Source: Carboxylicivirga marina
Lineage (GTDB): Bacteria > Bacteroidota > Bacteroidia > Bacteroidales > Marinilabiliaceae
Length of the DNA stretch: 64,000 bases
NCBI RefSeq assembly: GCF_016612505.1
Contig: NZ_JAENRR010000009.1
Span: 1 to 64,000 of the forward strand
Direction of reading: 5' to 3'
In this document: positions 7,452 through 16,600 of the stretch, in pieces
How the letters are laid out: each line of letters begins with the position of its first letter
How positions within the stretch are numbered: the stretch's first letter is position 1
Notes under the pieces: generated by a model
Told to the model about the DNA's origin: nothing
The model's input: the letters and a program-made list of their open reading frames with translations, nothing else
The model's database searches: none
Translations under genes and position numbers: made by a program

Positions 7452-8219
7452 ATGACATTTCTGGATATACGCTTTATCGATTTAGTCGACATTGTTTTGG
7501 TAGCTTACCTGATGTTTCGCATTTATAAGCTTATCAAAGGTACAGTGGCGCTTAATATTATGATAGGGATTGCTGCCTTTGGACTTTTCTGGTTCATTAT
7601 TAACATCTTTAATATGCAGCTATCTACCAGTATAATGGATAAGGTGGTGAGTGTTGGAGTAATTGCTTTTATTGTTGTTTTTCAGCAAGAAATCAGACGT
7701 TTTTTGTTGTTATTGGGTTCGAGATATAATGTGACCAATCGATTCTCAATGGATAAGGTCTTTGTATCAGAATCCAAAGGAATGATGTCGATTTATAATA
7801 AACCTGTTGTGCGAGCTTGTGTATCACTTGCTAAAACGAAGACTGGAGCCCTGATTGTAATCACTAAAAATTCAGAATTACTGGATTATGTACAAACGGG
7901 CGAACTTATAAATGGCGTTATTTCAACCCAATTAATAGAGAATATTTTCTTTAAAAATAGCCCATTGCATGATGGAGCTGTTATTATTACCGGAAATAAA
8001 ATAAAGGCAGCAGGATGTATTCTACCTGTTTCTCAAAATACAGCTTTACCTAAACGTGTTGGTTTAAGGCATAGAGCTGCCATGGGCATTACCGAATCAA
8101 CCGATGCACATGCCATTGTAGTGTCTGAAGAAACCGGGCGAATTTCCTTTTTTAGTAAAGGGCAAATGGAGATGGGGGTAACAGATGAAGAGTTACAAGA
8201 ATTTTTGAACAAATCCTGA
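7452..8219 (+). CDS. cdaA: Diadenylate cyclase, CdaA type (c-di-AMP synthase)
   Basis: A 255-residue membrane enzyme that joins two ATP into cyclic di-AMP. The first 80 residues hold about three transmembrane segments, followed by a DisA_N cyclase domain. The two signature motifs are intact: DGA at 174-176 (PLHDGAVII) and RHR at 206-208 (LRHRAAMGITE). c-di-AMP is known to control potassium and osmolyte handling and cell-wall homeostasis. It is translated 7 nt after folP, so the two genes are very likely one operon. No cdaR-like partner is present in this window. Confidence 0.95.
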   Translation: MTFLDIRFIDLVDIVLVAYLMFRIYKLIKGTVALNIMIGIAAFGLFWFIINIFNMQLSTSIMDKVVSVGVIAFIVVFQQEIRRFLLLLGSRYNVTNRFSMDKVFVSESKGMMSIYNKPVVRACVSLAKTKTGALIVITKNSELLDYVQTGELINGVISTQLIENIFFKNSPLHDGAVIITGNKIKAAGCILPVSQNTALPKRVGLRHRAAMGITESTDAHAIVVSEETGRISFFSKGQMEMGVTDEELQEFLNKS

Positions 8220-8254
8220 CATATGAGTTTTAAACTAATAAAGTAGAAAATGAT

Positions 8255-9142
8255 ATGCCGCAAAGGCTCACAAAATATAAAGTTGCTATTAGTGGAGCAA
8301 CAGGTTTTATTGGTACAGCATTAAGTAGTTTTTTAGAAAGTAATGGTTTTGATGTCATTCGTCTAAAACGCCATCATTTTACATCAAAACGCGTTGGACA
8401 GCTAAATAAATTACTAAATGGATGTTCTGTCATTATTAATCTCGCAGGAGCACCTGTGGCTGCCAAAAAATGGACCAAGGCTTATAAACACGAAATATTA
8501 AATAGTCGCATCGATACTACAGAACGCCTCGTGGAAGCGATACATGAAATGACAACCAAACCCGATGTTTTTATCTCCACTTCGGCTGTCGGGATTTATG
8601 ATAGTTATGAGGTTCACGATGAGTTTTCGACGAATTATAGCAATGATTTTTTAGCCGATGTATGCCAACAATGGGAAGCAAGAGCATATCGGGCACAGTC
8701 TTTAGATAATGTTCGCTTATGTATTGTCCGGTTGGGTGTGGTACTGGGTAATGAAGGAGGTGCATTTCCTCGAATGATAAAACCTTTCAAACTTGGTCTT
8801 GGCTCAAAGTTAGGGGATGGACATCAGGTATTTCCATATATCCACATTAATGATGTATTGAGCGCCTTTTGGTATCTCATTCAGCGAAAAGCATCACACG
8901 GTATATACAACTTTGTAGCACCTCAAATGATTTCTAACCTTGAAATAACAGAAGCTCTGCAGAAAAGGACGCGTAAGTCACTTCTGCCAGCAGTGCCCAA
9001 GGCAGCACTTCGCTTGCTTTATGGCGAAGGAGCTGAGTTATTACTGACTGGACAGAAAGTGAAACCTAAAAGACTCGAAAAAGATGGTTTTCATTTTGCC
9101 TTTCCTGATATTGAATCAGTACTTGACGATTTGTGCTATTAA
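8255..9142 (+). CDS. TIGR01777-family SDR epimerase/oxidoreductase
   Basis: A 295-residue protein of the extended short-chain dehydrogenase family known as TIGR01777 (YfcH-like). It shows the NAD(P) motif GATGFIGTAL near residues 14-23, the family block NLAGAPVAAKKWTKAYK, the STSAVGIYD stretch and a C-terminal region typical of the group (DUF1731-like, residues 235-290). The substrate is not known for most members. It lies 35 nt after cdaA on the same strand and may belong to the folP-cdaA transcript. Its stop codon is 5 nt from that of the convergent hlyIII-type gene. Confidence 0.88.
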   Translation: MPQRLTKYKVAISGATGFIGTALSSFLESNGFDVIRLKRHHFTSKRVGQLNKLLNGCSVIINLAGAPVAAKKWTKAYKHEILNSRIDTTERLVEAIHEMTTKPDVFISTSAVGIYDSYEVHDEFSTNYSNDFLADVCQQWEARAYRAQSLDNVRLCIVRLGVVLGNEGGAFPRMIKPFKLGLGSKLGDGHQVFPYIHINDVLSAFWYLIQRKASHGIYNFVAPQMISNLEITEALQKRTRKSLLPAVPKAALRLLYGEGAELLLTGQKVKPKRLEKDGFHFAFPDIESVLDDLCY

Positions 9143-9147
9143 GTGCT

Positions 9148-9780
9148 CTAATTGATGTACCAATATACTGCATGATAATGCGAATAAGCACCAGCTACTA
9201 CGAACACATGGAAGATGGCATGGTTAAAAGGTATGCGTTTAATTTGATATAAGATAGCGCCAACAGTATAAAAAACACCGCCAATAGCCAGCCAGGTTAG
9301 CGCTTCTTTAGAGAGGGCATCGAGCAATGATTTACTTGCAATAATCACTACCCAGCCAAGTGCTACATAGCTAATCGTTGATAACAGTCGGAATCGCCCT
9401 GTAAAAAAAAGTTTTAATATAATACCAGCAATTGCCAGACCCCAAACACCTGCCATCACCAAATAAGCAAAAGGTGTTGCAATGCCCAATACAATAAACG
9501 GAAGGTAAGAGCCGGCAATCATTAAATAAATAGCACAATGATCAAATACTTTAAGTTTGCGTCGACGATTTGGGTCTTTCTCTGAATGGTAAAGGGTGGA
9601 TGCCGTAAAAAGGGTAATAATACAAACTCCATAAATAGCGTAGATAGTAAAGTGTAAAGGACTGTTCGCTTTTACAAGTAGTAAAATTAGCGATATAATG
9701 CCTGCTACAATTCCTGTCAAGTGACTATATATGTTTATCTTCTCTTCAAGCGGGCTGTAAGTTGTGGTTTTATGCTGCAT
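9148..9780 (-). CDS. Hemolysin III family (PAQR-like) membrane protein
   Basis: A protein of about 210 residues with seven predicted membrane helices. Conserved family features are EKINIYSHLTG near the N-terminus, TLYHSE, DHCAIYLMIAGSY, and the C-terminal HAIFHVFVVAGAYSHYHAV with the histidines thought to bind a metal. The family (YqfA/TrhA, related to PAQR receptors) has been linked to membrane homeostasis, and hemolysis is rarely its real role. The frame is open to 9840, but the Met at 9780 begins the conserved part. The region between its start and the next gene holds a 22-bp tandem repeat array. Confidence 0.9.
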   Translation of the reverse strand: MQHKTTTYSPLEEKINIYSHLTGIVAGIISLILLLVKANSPLHFTIYAIYGVCIITLFTASTLYHSEKDPNRRRKLKVFDHCAIYLMIAGSYLPFIVLGIATPFAYLVMAGVWGLAIAGIILKLFFTGRFRLLSTISYVALGWVVIIASKSLLDALSKEALTWLAIGGVFYTVGAILYQIKRIPFNHAIFHVFVVAGAYSHYHAVYWYIN

Positions 9781-9933
9781 TTTTATTTCAAAAATAGTTG
9801 AATAAATGATGAAAATAGTCAAAAAATCAATTGTTTTCATTTGAAACGATAGTTCAAACTTCTTAAGAAAAGTTTGTTTTATCTACCCCTTTGCCTTTTA
9901 AGAAGTTTCCCTTAGCCTTGTAGACTTCAGGGT

Positions 9934-10065
9934 TAAACCAAAGAAGCTGTAGGCTTAAACCCTGGGTGTCCTTCGGTTAAACCTTGGGTGTCCTTCGGTT
10001 AAACCCTGGGAAGTCTTGGGTTAAACCCTGAATAGTGTCTGCTTAAACCCTGGGAGAAATAAAAT
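9934..10065. repeat. 22-bp-period tandem repeat array
   Basis: TTAAACC starts at 9934, 9956, 9978, 10000, 10022 and 10044, always exactly 22 bp apart. Copies 2-6 share TTAAACC(C/T)TG, in most followed by GG. The remaining bases vary except in copies 2 and 3, which are almost identical. Degenerate units may extend left to about 9890. The array lies upstream of the hlyIII-type gene and beyond the terminator of the GH13 gene. Twenty-two bp is close to two helical turns, so the cores would lie on one face of the DNA. Confidence 0.85.
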
Positions 10066-10098
10066 AGGCTTTTACTTCGGTGAGTAAAAGCCTATTAT
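10063..10098 (-). terminator. Terminator of the GH31-GH13 operon
   Basis: AATAGGCTTTTAC (10064-10076) pairs perfectly with GTAAAAGCCTATT (10085-10097) around an 8-nt loop. It lies 24 nt past the GH13 stop codon and is followed on the minus strand by a T-rich stretch. Confidence 0.8.
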
Positions 10099-10121
10099 CA
10101 ATTTTTATTATAAAGCTTGAT

Positions 10122-11978
10122 TTACTGTAGTTGGTAGATAAAAGATTCTAAAGGTTGCAGGCTCATTTTAATCGAACCAACTCCATTATTGATTTTTAAG
10201 GTGTTATTTGAACCATACAGTACATCTGTCAGCTGGTACGAACCATCTTTTAGTCCCCATTTTTTAATTATTTCAGCCGGAACTTTCAAGGAAAAAGCTT
10301 CAGCATCTGCTGGCTTAAAGCTAGATGTAATTATCAACTTTTCATCGCCACTCCATCTCACAAAGCTGAAAACCTTATCGCCATATCCTTCTGTATTTGC
10401 ACGATTGAAACTGTGAATTTCTTCATATTCACCCATTAAAGCAGTGCTTTTAGTTGAAAAAGTAAGTAATCGTTTATAGAAATCTCTTAAGGCTTTTTCA
10501 TCGTCAGATAACTGGCCTCCGTCAAAGGCACCGTTATTCATCCAACGCTGATGATGTGGAACACCGATGTAATCAAAAATACTGGTGCGACTGTTACTGC
10601 CAAAACCAGCATCTTCGGCACCTGGTTCACCAACTTCTTGCCCAAAATAAAGCATGGTAGGAGCGGTGCTAATGCATGTAGAAACGACCATGGCTGGCAT
10701 GCCTTTATCGGCATCTCCTACAAATTCTGGACTGGCAATGCGTTGCTCATCATGGTTTTCAAGGAAATGCAGCATGTGGTGCTCAATATCTTTTAAACCT
10801 TCCTGGATGGCTGGTAAATTGTCTGTCAAGCCATGTCCTTGCATAATGTGCTTTAGTGTATCGTAGAGTTCTACTTTGTCATAGAGGTAGTCCATCTTTC
10901 CTTTATGGATATAATCGCGATACAAGGATGGGTTGTATACTTCTGCCAAAAGAAAAGCATCAGGATTGGCATTTTTGATGGATGAATTCATGAAACTCCA
11001 AAATTCAACCGGTACCATTTCTGCCATATCAAAACGAAAACCGTCTACACCAAGTTTGGTCCAATACAAAGCAATATCACGAAATTTAATCCACGAATCA
11101 GGCACTTGTTTATCTTGCCAGAAATCAAAATGCGCTTTTTCATCCATTTGGTCATAATCCTCAGGTAAAAAAGGGAAATCGAAGGTTCCATCAGGACGAA
11201 CGCCGTAATTAATTTTTACGGTTTCGTACCAGTCGTGGAAGCCAGGTTGTGCAAGTCGCGAACCATTGCCCGTCCATTTTGCCGGATTTTCATCAAATTG
11301 TCCATCAGATAACGGATGCTTCTCGCCACCCAATGGTTGGTAGTTATTCTCAGCAGCTGGTACTTTAAATGTCTCACCCGGGATGTAATAGAAGTTGTTA
11401 TTAGCAGCATATTCAACACTCGTATCGTCAGTAGCGCCAAAATCCAAAACGCCTTCTGGGTTGTTCTTTCCTTCATAGTGACGTGCTACATGGTTTGGTA
11501 CAATATCGATCAGTACCTTCATGCCATGTTTATGGGTACGTTCAATAAGTGCTTTAAACTCATCAAGGCGCTTATCAGGATCATCTGCCAAGTCAGGATT
11601 TACCTGGTAATAATCTTTAACAGCGTACGGAGATCCGGCACGCCCTTTTACTGCATCCGGATCATCATTTGAAATACCATAGGCCGTATAATTATTGATA
11701 ACAGCATGGTGAGGAACACCTGTGTACCACATGTGAGTTACACCAAGGTCTTTCAGTTCGATTAAGGCTTTATCGGTGAAGTCATTGAATTTTCCAACGC
11801 CATTTTCTTCAATGGTGGCCCAGGTTTTGTTGTTGGTATTAGTATTGCCAAATAAGCGGGTGAAAACCTGGTAAACAACAGCTTTTTGTTCTGTTTGTAA
11901 TGCAACTTGTTCCTGCTTTGGCTGCTGACAGGCCCAAAGTAAGGCAAGCATAAGTGCGAATGATAATAATTTCTTCAT
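10122..11978 (-). CDS. GH13 alpha-amylase family lipoprotein
   Basis: An alpha-glucan hydrolase of about 618 residues (621 from the alternative ATG at 11987, whose numbering is used here). An MKKLL-type signal is followed by the lipobox LLWAC with Cys20, so the enzyme is lipid-anchored. The GH13 regions are all present: DIVPNH (161-166), GFRFDMAE with nucleophile D320, LLAEVYNP with acid/base E349, and ENHDEQR with D413. An Asn/Asp-rich insertion before residue 130 could be a calcium site. It is the second gene after the GH31 gene, only about 13-22 nt downstream, so the two act together on starch or maltodextrins, probably outside or at the outer membrane. Exact product specificity cannot be read from the sequence. 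Confidence 0.93.
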   Translation of the reverse strand: MKKLLSFALMLALLWACQQPKQEQVALQTEQKAVVYQVFTRLFGNTNTNNKTWATIEENGVGKFNDFTDKALIELKDLGVTHMWYTGVPHHAVINNYTAYGISNDDPDAVKGRAGSPYAVKDYYQVNPDLADDPDKRLDEFKALIERTHKHGMKVLIDIVPNHVARHYEGKNNPEGVLDFGATDDTSVEYAANNNFYYIPGETFKVPAAENNYQPLGGEKHPLSDGQFDENPAKWTGNGSRLAQPGFHDWYETVKINYGVRPDGTFDFPFLPEDYDQMDEKAHFDFWQDKQVPDSWIKFRDIALYWTKLGVDGFRFDMAEMVPVEFWSFMNSSIKNANPDAFLLAEVYNPSLYRDYIHKGKMDYLYDKVELYDTLKHIMQGHGLTDNLPAIQEGLKDIEHHMLHFLENHDEQRIASPEFVGDADKGMPAMVVSTCISTAPTMLYFGQEVGEPGAEDAGFGSNSRTSIFDYIGVPHHQRWMNNGAFDGGQLSDDEKALRDFYKRLLTFSTKSTALMGEYEEIHSFNRANTEGYGDKVFSFVRWSGDEKLIITSSFKPADAEAFSLKVPAEIIKKWGLKDGSYQLTDVLYGSNNTLKINNGVGSIKMSLQPLESFIYQLQ

Positions 11979-12000
11979 ATATGTCATGTTGTATTTGTTT

Positions 12001-14427
12001 TTACTCTGTAATAATGGTGAGGATATTATTGCTCAATTTTGTTTTGATGTGCAGCTTGCCTGTTTTAGACTTATAAGCAGCGCCTTCATCAAGTTTGTTT
12101 AATCGACGTAATGAACCACCAATTTTATATTCTTTATCATCAATTTTAATGTGCTTGGTTTTACGATGAAAGTTATGCACTACTATTTCTATTTCACGCT
12201 CTTGAGGCATGCCTTCATATTGATATCGTAGTGGTGTTAACTTAAAGGTTAGATAACCTCTGTTGATACAATCAAATAGTATTGTTTCTGATTGTTGTTT
12301 TAAATGGCTGTCTTTGGTTTTTCCATCATCTTCATACATATATCCATGACCATTATGAACAGCATCATCATGGTAATAGTGTAAAGTCAGTTGTTTAGAT
12401 GAATATTCTTCGGCATTCATAAATTTAGGCACCATAGGAATAAATGCACCAGCTTTGATAAATACAGGGATGGTTTTAATATCAACGGGCACATCAACAT
12501 ATTGACCACCATAATGTTTTTCGCCCGTAAAATAATTATACCAAATATGATGGGCTGGCAGATATACCTTTTGTGATGTAACTCCTTTTTCAACTGCCGG
12601 TGATACCAAAATGTCATCGCCCCACAAGTATGTTTTAGTTTCATCTAATAACTCGGGGTTTTCGTCCATGTAAAAAAGCGGACGCATCATTGGGAGGCCA
12701 AGAATTGCATTTTGATGCATTATGGTATAATTATAAGGCATTAATTGGTAGCGAAGGTTGATATATTCTCGAACAATATTTTTTGTGCTATCGGGCCAAA
12801 AAATAGGTTCAGGAGGTACATCTTCCTGTGCATGAGTTCTAAATATGGGTTGAAAAATGCCGTATTGCAACCAGCGGGTATAGAGTTCATCGTCCCGATA
12901 ATCACCTGCGAAACCACCTAAATCGGAATGCATGTAACCATGTCCCTGCATGCCCATTTGAAGTGAAATTTCGATTTGCGATTGTAATCCACCCCATGAG
13001 CGGTTGACATCACCCGACCATGGCACAAGACCATAGCGTTGCGAACCAATGAAACCAGAACGCATGAGAATAACAGGTCGAGTTTCGGGGAAATCATTTC
13101 TATAACCTTCGTGCAGCACTTTGGCCCATTCGTGGCCATATAAATTATGCACTTCATCAGCACGACCATTGACGTGTAGTAAATCATCCGGATGTACTTC
13201 GGGTTCGCCTAAATCGCCCCACCAGCCATCAACACCACTAAAGGTATGCTTTTTATAAATAGTCCAAAACCAATCCTGTGCTTCGGGCTTAAAGATATCT
13301 AGTAATGCAGTGGTTCCAAAAAAGAAATCGAAGATATAAGGACTTCCATCAGCCTTAGTTCCCAATAAATTTTGTGCCGCACATTCAGCATATTTTCCAC
13401 TATTCTTTAAAATGAATGGTTCGGTGATTAAAACAGTTTTAACACCTTTTTCTTTATTTCGTCTCAGCATTAATTCTGGTTCAGGAAATGAATCGCGATG
13501 CCATTCAAGGTTACCCATGTGGCCGGTAACGTCGGGACCAAACCAGTAGAGATCAAGCACAATACCGTCTAAAGGTATTTCATCTTCAATGTATTTGTCA
13601 ATTACAGATTCTAATTCTTCTTGCGAATGATAGCCCATGCGAGATGAGATATTTCCAAGCGACCAACGAGGTAACATTGGCTGACGTCCGGTTAACTCAG
13701 TGAAGTTGGCTACAAGTCCCTGCCAGGTATCTGATATGACTACAAAATAACTTTGACGCCCACCAATGGTTTCGAATTGCAGGATGTCTTCTTCTGTTTT
13801 TCCTAAATCGAGCCATCCGCTGGCACCATTGTCAAAGCCAAGCATGTATTTCTCCGACGAGATAACCAAAGGCATGGAGTAATACATTAATTCAGCATGT
13901 GTTTCATAGCCATATGAGGCCCGGTTGTATAGCTGTAATCGGTGCCCTCGGCGATTCATCCCAAGCGCCCGCTCACCAGCTCCGAATAGGTGTTCTGTTT
14001 TATTCAGGTTAAACCGAAAGCCACTAATACTATCGTTGGAAAAGTAACCTTGTTCTTCTGAAAACAGGAATTCGCCCAATCGATAGTAACAAATTTTAAA
14101 AGGCTTTTTATTAATGACAGCAGATATTTTGGTTGTGGCAAAGTGTATTTGGTGCTCATCGTTTAAGTAGGTGATTTTATCCAGATAAGGTTCATCAATG
14201 ATAGCATTGGAAGGAAATGGAGTGGCAGTCGAATCTTCAATGAAATGAATTTCAAGATTAACATCGGAATATGGAGTGATTATTATTTTACCATCAGAAA
14301 CATTAAGCGTGAGTATATTATTGTTAAGGTTGGCCGATACAAACTCACGTTCTTTGTTTTGAGCTGAGATTGAAAGACTGAATAATAAGTATATTGGAAG
14401 TAACAGGCTTGATAATCTGATAGTCAT
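12001..14427 (-). CDS. GH31 alpha-glucosidase or 4-alpha-glucosyltransferase
   Basis: An 808-residue secreted enzyme with a Sec signal peptide (cleavage near SAQ, residue 23). It has an N-terminal beta-sandwich, a GH31 barrel from about residue 250, and C-terminal beta domains including a DUF5110-like part. The nucleophile is D405 in GWWGDLGEPE, and the acid/base is D473 in PWSGDVNRSW. The DLGEPE form of the nucleophile motif resembles the GH31 branch that contains bacterial 4-alpha-glucosyltransferases such as CjAgd31B. Transglycosylation is therefore as likely as simple hydrolysis; this is from memory of the family. It is the first gene of a two-gene operon with the GH13 lipoprotein. A LacI-like palindrome lies about 255 bp upstream. 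Confidence 0.92.
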   Translation of the reverse strand: MTIRLSSLLLPIYLLFSLSISAQNKEREFVSANLNNNILTLNVSDGKIIITPYSDVNLEIHFIEDSTATPFPSNAIIDEPYLDKITYLNDEHQIHFATTKISAVINKKPFKICYYRLGEFLFSEEQGYFSNDSISGFRFNLNKTEHLFGAGERALGMNRRGHRLQLYNRASYGYETHAELMYYSMPLVISSEKYMLGFDNGASGWLDLGKTEEDILQFETIGGRQSYFVVISDTWQGLVANFTELTGRQPMLPRWSLGNISSRMGYHSQEELESVIDKYIEDEIPLDGIVLDLYWFGPDVTGHMGNLEWHRDSFPEPELMLRRNKEKGVKTVLITEPFILKNSGKYAECAAQNLLGTKADGSPYIFDFFFGTTALLDIFKPEAQDWFWTIYKKHTFSGVDGWWGDLGEPEVHPDDLLHVNGRADEVHNLYGHEWAKVLHEGYRNDFPETRPVILMRSGFIGSQRYGLVPWSGDVNRSWGGLQSQIEISLQMGMQGHGYMHSDLGGFAGDYRDDELYTRWLQYGIFQPIFRTHAQEDVPPEPIFWPDSTKNIVREYINLRYQLMPYNYTIMHQNAILGLPMMRPLFYMDENPELLDETKTYLWGDDILVSPAVEKGVTSQKVYLPAHHIWYNYFTGEKHYGGQYVDVPVDIKTIPVFIKAGAFIPMVPKFMNAEEYSSKQLTLHYYHDDAVHNGHGYMYEDDGKTKDSHLKQQSETILFDCINRGYLTFKLTPLRYQYEGMPQEREIEIVVHNFHRKTKHIKIDDKEYKIGGSLRRLNKLDEGAAYKSKTGKLHIKTKLSNNILTIITE

Positions 14428-14814
14428 ACCGATTTATTTTTGTTTTAATAATGTCGTAATTGGCACTAAAAAGCTTATAAATTCAATAAAGCAAGATACA
14501 AATAAGGAGTCTTTATTAACAATTGTTAGTGAGGAAATTAGCTCGTTGACAATAGTTAATAGCGATTTTGCGTTTCGGTGTTATAGGAAGATTGTCAGAG
14601 TGTTGTAGTTACTTATGTGGAAAGTTTAAATTGGATAGTAGACAAAAATGTAGATGAATATTTTTGTAATAAGCTATTTGCAAACGTTTTCGAACGTAGT
14701 TGTAAAGTTGTATTTCTTACCTGAAGATGATTGGTTTTTTCAAAGTAGGCATATTTAGTGAATTGTTTTATCTTAGCGCCCCAATTATTTAAACAAATTA
14801 TTAAAACATATACG
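14428..14814. other. Intergenic region between GH31 operon and MaoC gene
   Basis: No gene is visible in 387 bp. It holds a LacI-type palindrome near 14679-14692 and a degenerate -7 element TATCTTAG at 14769-14776, about 40 nt before the MaoC-like start. The rest is AT-rich without clear structure. Confidence 0.4.
14679..14692. promoter_or_regulatory. LacI-family-like operator
   Basis: TGCAAACGTTTTCG is a near-palindrome centred on AACGTT and matches the general LacI-family pattern TGnAAACGTTTnCA at most positions. It lies in the region upstream of the alpha-glucan operon. LacI-type repressors commonly control such operons, but no regulator gene is present in the window. Confidence 0.4.
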
Positions 14815-15279
14815 ATGAGTAAAGTAGTTATTAAGAGTTTTGACGAATTAGAAAAATTAATAGGTAGTGACCTTGGAATTTCTGATTATCATGAATTTAC
14901 TCAAGAGCAAATTAACCTTTTTGCTGATGCCACTTTAGATCACCAGTGGATTCATACCGATGTTGAAAAGGCCAAAGAAGGACCTTTTGGAAGTACAATT
15001 GCACACGGTTATTTAACACTTTCAATTTTGCCACACCTGTGGAATCAGATTGTAGATGTGCAAAACCTTAAAATGCAGGTTAACTACGGTATCGAAAAGT
15101 TGAAATTTAATGCACCAGTATTGGTTAATAATAAAGTACGCTTGCATGCCAAAGTAAACAATGCGGTAAATTTACGTGGTGTTTGCCGTGCTAATATTGG
15201 TATCAAATTAGAGATTGAAGGAAGCAGAAAGCCTGCTTACGAAGGAGAGATAGTATTCCTTTATCACTTTAATGCTTAA
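14815..15279 (+). CDS. MaoC-like hydratase (hotdog fold)
   Basis: A protein of 154 residues. The ATG at 14815 gives the expected N-terminus; an upstream in-frame ATG at 14758 would precede the likely promoter. The hydratase motif is visible in DHQWIHTDVEKAKEGPFGSTIAHGYL, with the Asp and His that in R-specific enoyl-CoA hydratases activate water, and the conserved Gly-x-x-Ile-Ala-His-Gly. A later KFNAPV block is also typical. It probably hydrates an acyl-CoA or acyl-ACP double bond in the cytoplasm. The gene stands alone and ends at a strong bidirectional terminator. Confidence 0.88.
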   Translation: MSKVVIKSFDELEKLIGSDLGISDYHEFTQEQINLFADATLDHQWIHTDVEKAKEGPFGSTIAHGYLTLSILPHLWNQIVDVQNLKMQVNYGIEKLKFNAPVLVNNKVRLHAKVNNAVNLRGVCRANIGIKLEIEGSRKPAYEGEIVFLYHFNA

Positions 15280-15299
15280 TCAGTAGAACGAAAATAAAC

Positions 15300-15330
15300 A
15301 AAAAAGGTGCTCCTGGGCACCTTTTTTTTA
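15300..15330 (+). terminator. Bidirectional terminator
   Basis: AAAAAGGTGC (15301-15310) pairs with GCACCTTTTT (15317-15326) around a 6-nt loop, with T-runs on both strands. It serves the MaoC-like gene and the convergent aminotransferase gene. Confidence 0.85.
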
Positions 15331-15343
15331 TTGAAGTATGTTG

Positions 15344-16492
15344 TTAAGAGTATTGATTGATTGCTTCTTCTAGTCTGTTAAGAGCTTCGTCCATTTCATC
15401 TGTAGCTAATGAAATGCGAATATGCTCCTTAGCGCCAAAAGCTATTCCCGGAATGACTACAACACCATTTTCTTTTGAGGCTGTTTCAAGACAGAAGTCT
15501 TTAGTGTCTTCTCCCACTATTGAACTCAGCTTAGGAAAGATATAAAAACTACCTCTTGGGCTATTGAAAGGTATGTCCATACCTTTAAGAAAACTTTCAA
15601 CTTTATCGCGATTGTTCTTCAAAACCTGATTGTAATCTTGAATTGTAGCATTGGTTTCTCCTTTAACAATCGGTAAGGCAGCAAATTGATTGACTGTTGG
15701 AGGTGTGCTAATTATAGTAGCATTGTTGGAAGTAAGCGCCTTGGCCAATTGTTGATTGCGGGTAACTAACCAACCAACACGAAGCCCGGCTACAGCACCA
15801 CTTTTAGAAACGCCATCAGCGGTAATGGTACGTTCAAAGTATTTTGAAAAAGACTCAAATGCTGTTCCCTCATACACTAATGCACCATATATTTCATCCG
15901 AAATAACATAGCCTTCTGTAAGTTTTTGTTCAAGAAGCTTTGCCAGTGATTTTAATTCATCGCTTGTGAACACCTTTCCAGTTGGGTTCGATGGTGAGTT
16001 TAGGATAATAATGTCATCAGGTAAAATCAGTTCCTCTAAAGCTTGAAGGTTGATACTGAAATCATCATTAAGCGGATAACAAAGAACTTCAAGTCCAAAA
16101 TCAGCCGGAATCTTCTTATAAATACCAAAATGAATGGATGGAATGAGAACACGTTTGGCTCCAAGCTTCTGAAGAGTTCGGATGGAGGTATAAATCGCAT
16201 TCTGAACTCCAATGGTTACAACCACATTGGTTTCATCATAATCAAAGCCATCTTGTTCATGTTGTTTTTGAGCAATGGCTTTTCTGAGCCCCGGCAAACC
16301 AGCATTTTGAGTATAAGATGTTCCTCCATTACTCCAGTTGTTTTGCAATGATTCAAATATCTTTTTATCTACCCGAAAGTTTTTTAATTCGCCTAAGCCC
16401 AAGCTAATGCCACTTGGATGTTTTGATAAATTCACTTCGCGGATAGCGGGTAGGGGAAAGTTGGTATTGGCTAATCGCTCATCGATGCTCAT
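15344..16492 (-). CDS. PLP-dependent class I/II aminotransferase
   Basis: A 382-residue fold-type I aminotransferase. The PLP Schiff-base lysine is K230 in DGVSKSGAVAGLRVGW. Other family marks are LNSPSNPTGKVF, SDEIYGALVYEG and the C-terminal arginine in HIRISLA that holds the substrate carboxylate. The N-terminal part (LGLGELKNFRVD) is less standard than in typical aspartate aminotransferases, and the lysine is followed by SGAVAG rather than the usual xAMTG. The substrate may therefore differ from the second aminotransferase at 45576. It is monocistronic and faces the MaoC-like gene. Confidence 0.88.
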   Translation of the reverse strand: MSIDERLANTNFPLPAIREVNLSKHPSGISLGLGELKNFRVDKKIFESLQNNWSNGGTSYTQNAGLPGLRKAIAQKQHEQDGFDYDETNVVVTIGVQNAIYTSIRTLQKLGAKRVLIPSIHFGIYKKIPADFGLEVLCYPLNDDFSINLQALEELILPDDIIILNSPSNPTGKVFTSDELKSLAKLLEQKLTEGYVISDEIYGALVYEGTAFESFSKYFERTITADGVSKSGAVAGLRVGWLVTRNQQLAKALTSNNATIISTPPTVNQFAALPIVKGETNATIQDYNQVLKNNRDKVESFLKGMDIPFNSPRGSFYIFPKLSSIVGEDTKDFCLETASKENGVVVIPGIAFGAKEHIRISLATDEMDEALNRLEEAINQYS

Positions 16493-16542
16493 AATTTTAT
16501 GCTTTTATTTGAAGCTGCAAAAGTACAGGCTTTCTTTTAGAC

Positions 16543-16575
16543 AAAAAAAAGAGGGCAACTTTAAAAGTGCCCTCC
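16543..16575 (-). terminator. rbr terminator
   Basis: GAGGGCA (16551-16557) and TGCCCTC (16568-16574) form a stem, followed on the minus strand by eight T. It is about 27 nt beyond the rubrerythrin stop codon. Confidence 0.8.
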
Positions 16576-16600
16576 GGATGCCAATACTTGACTCTGCGGT

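Noticed and set aside
9934-10065. CRISPR array
   Set aside because: The units are contiguous 22-bp tandem repeats without unique spacers, and no cas gene is present.
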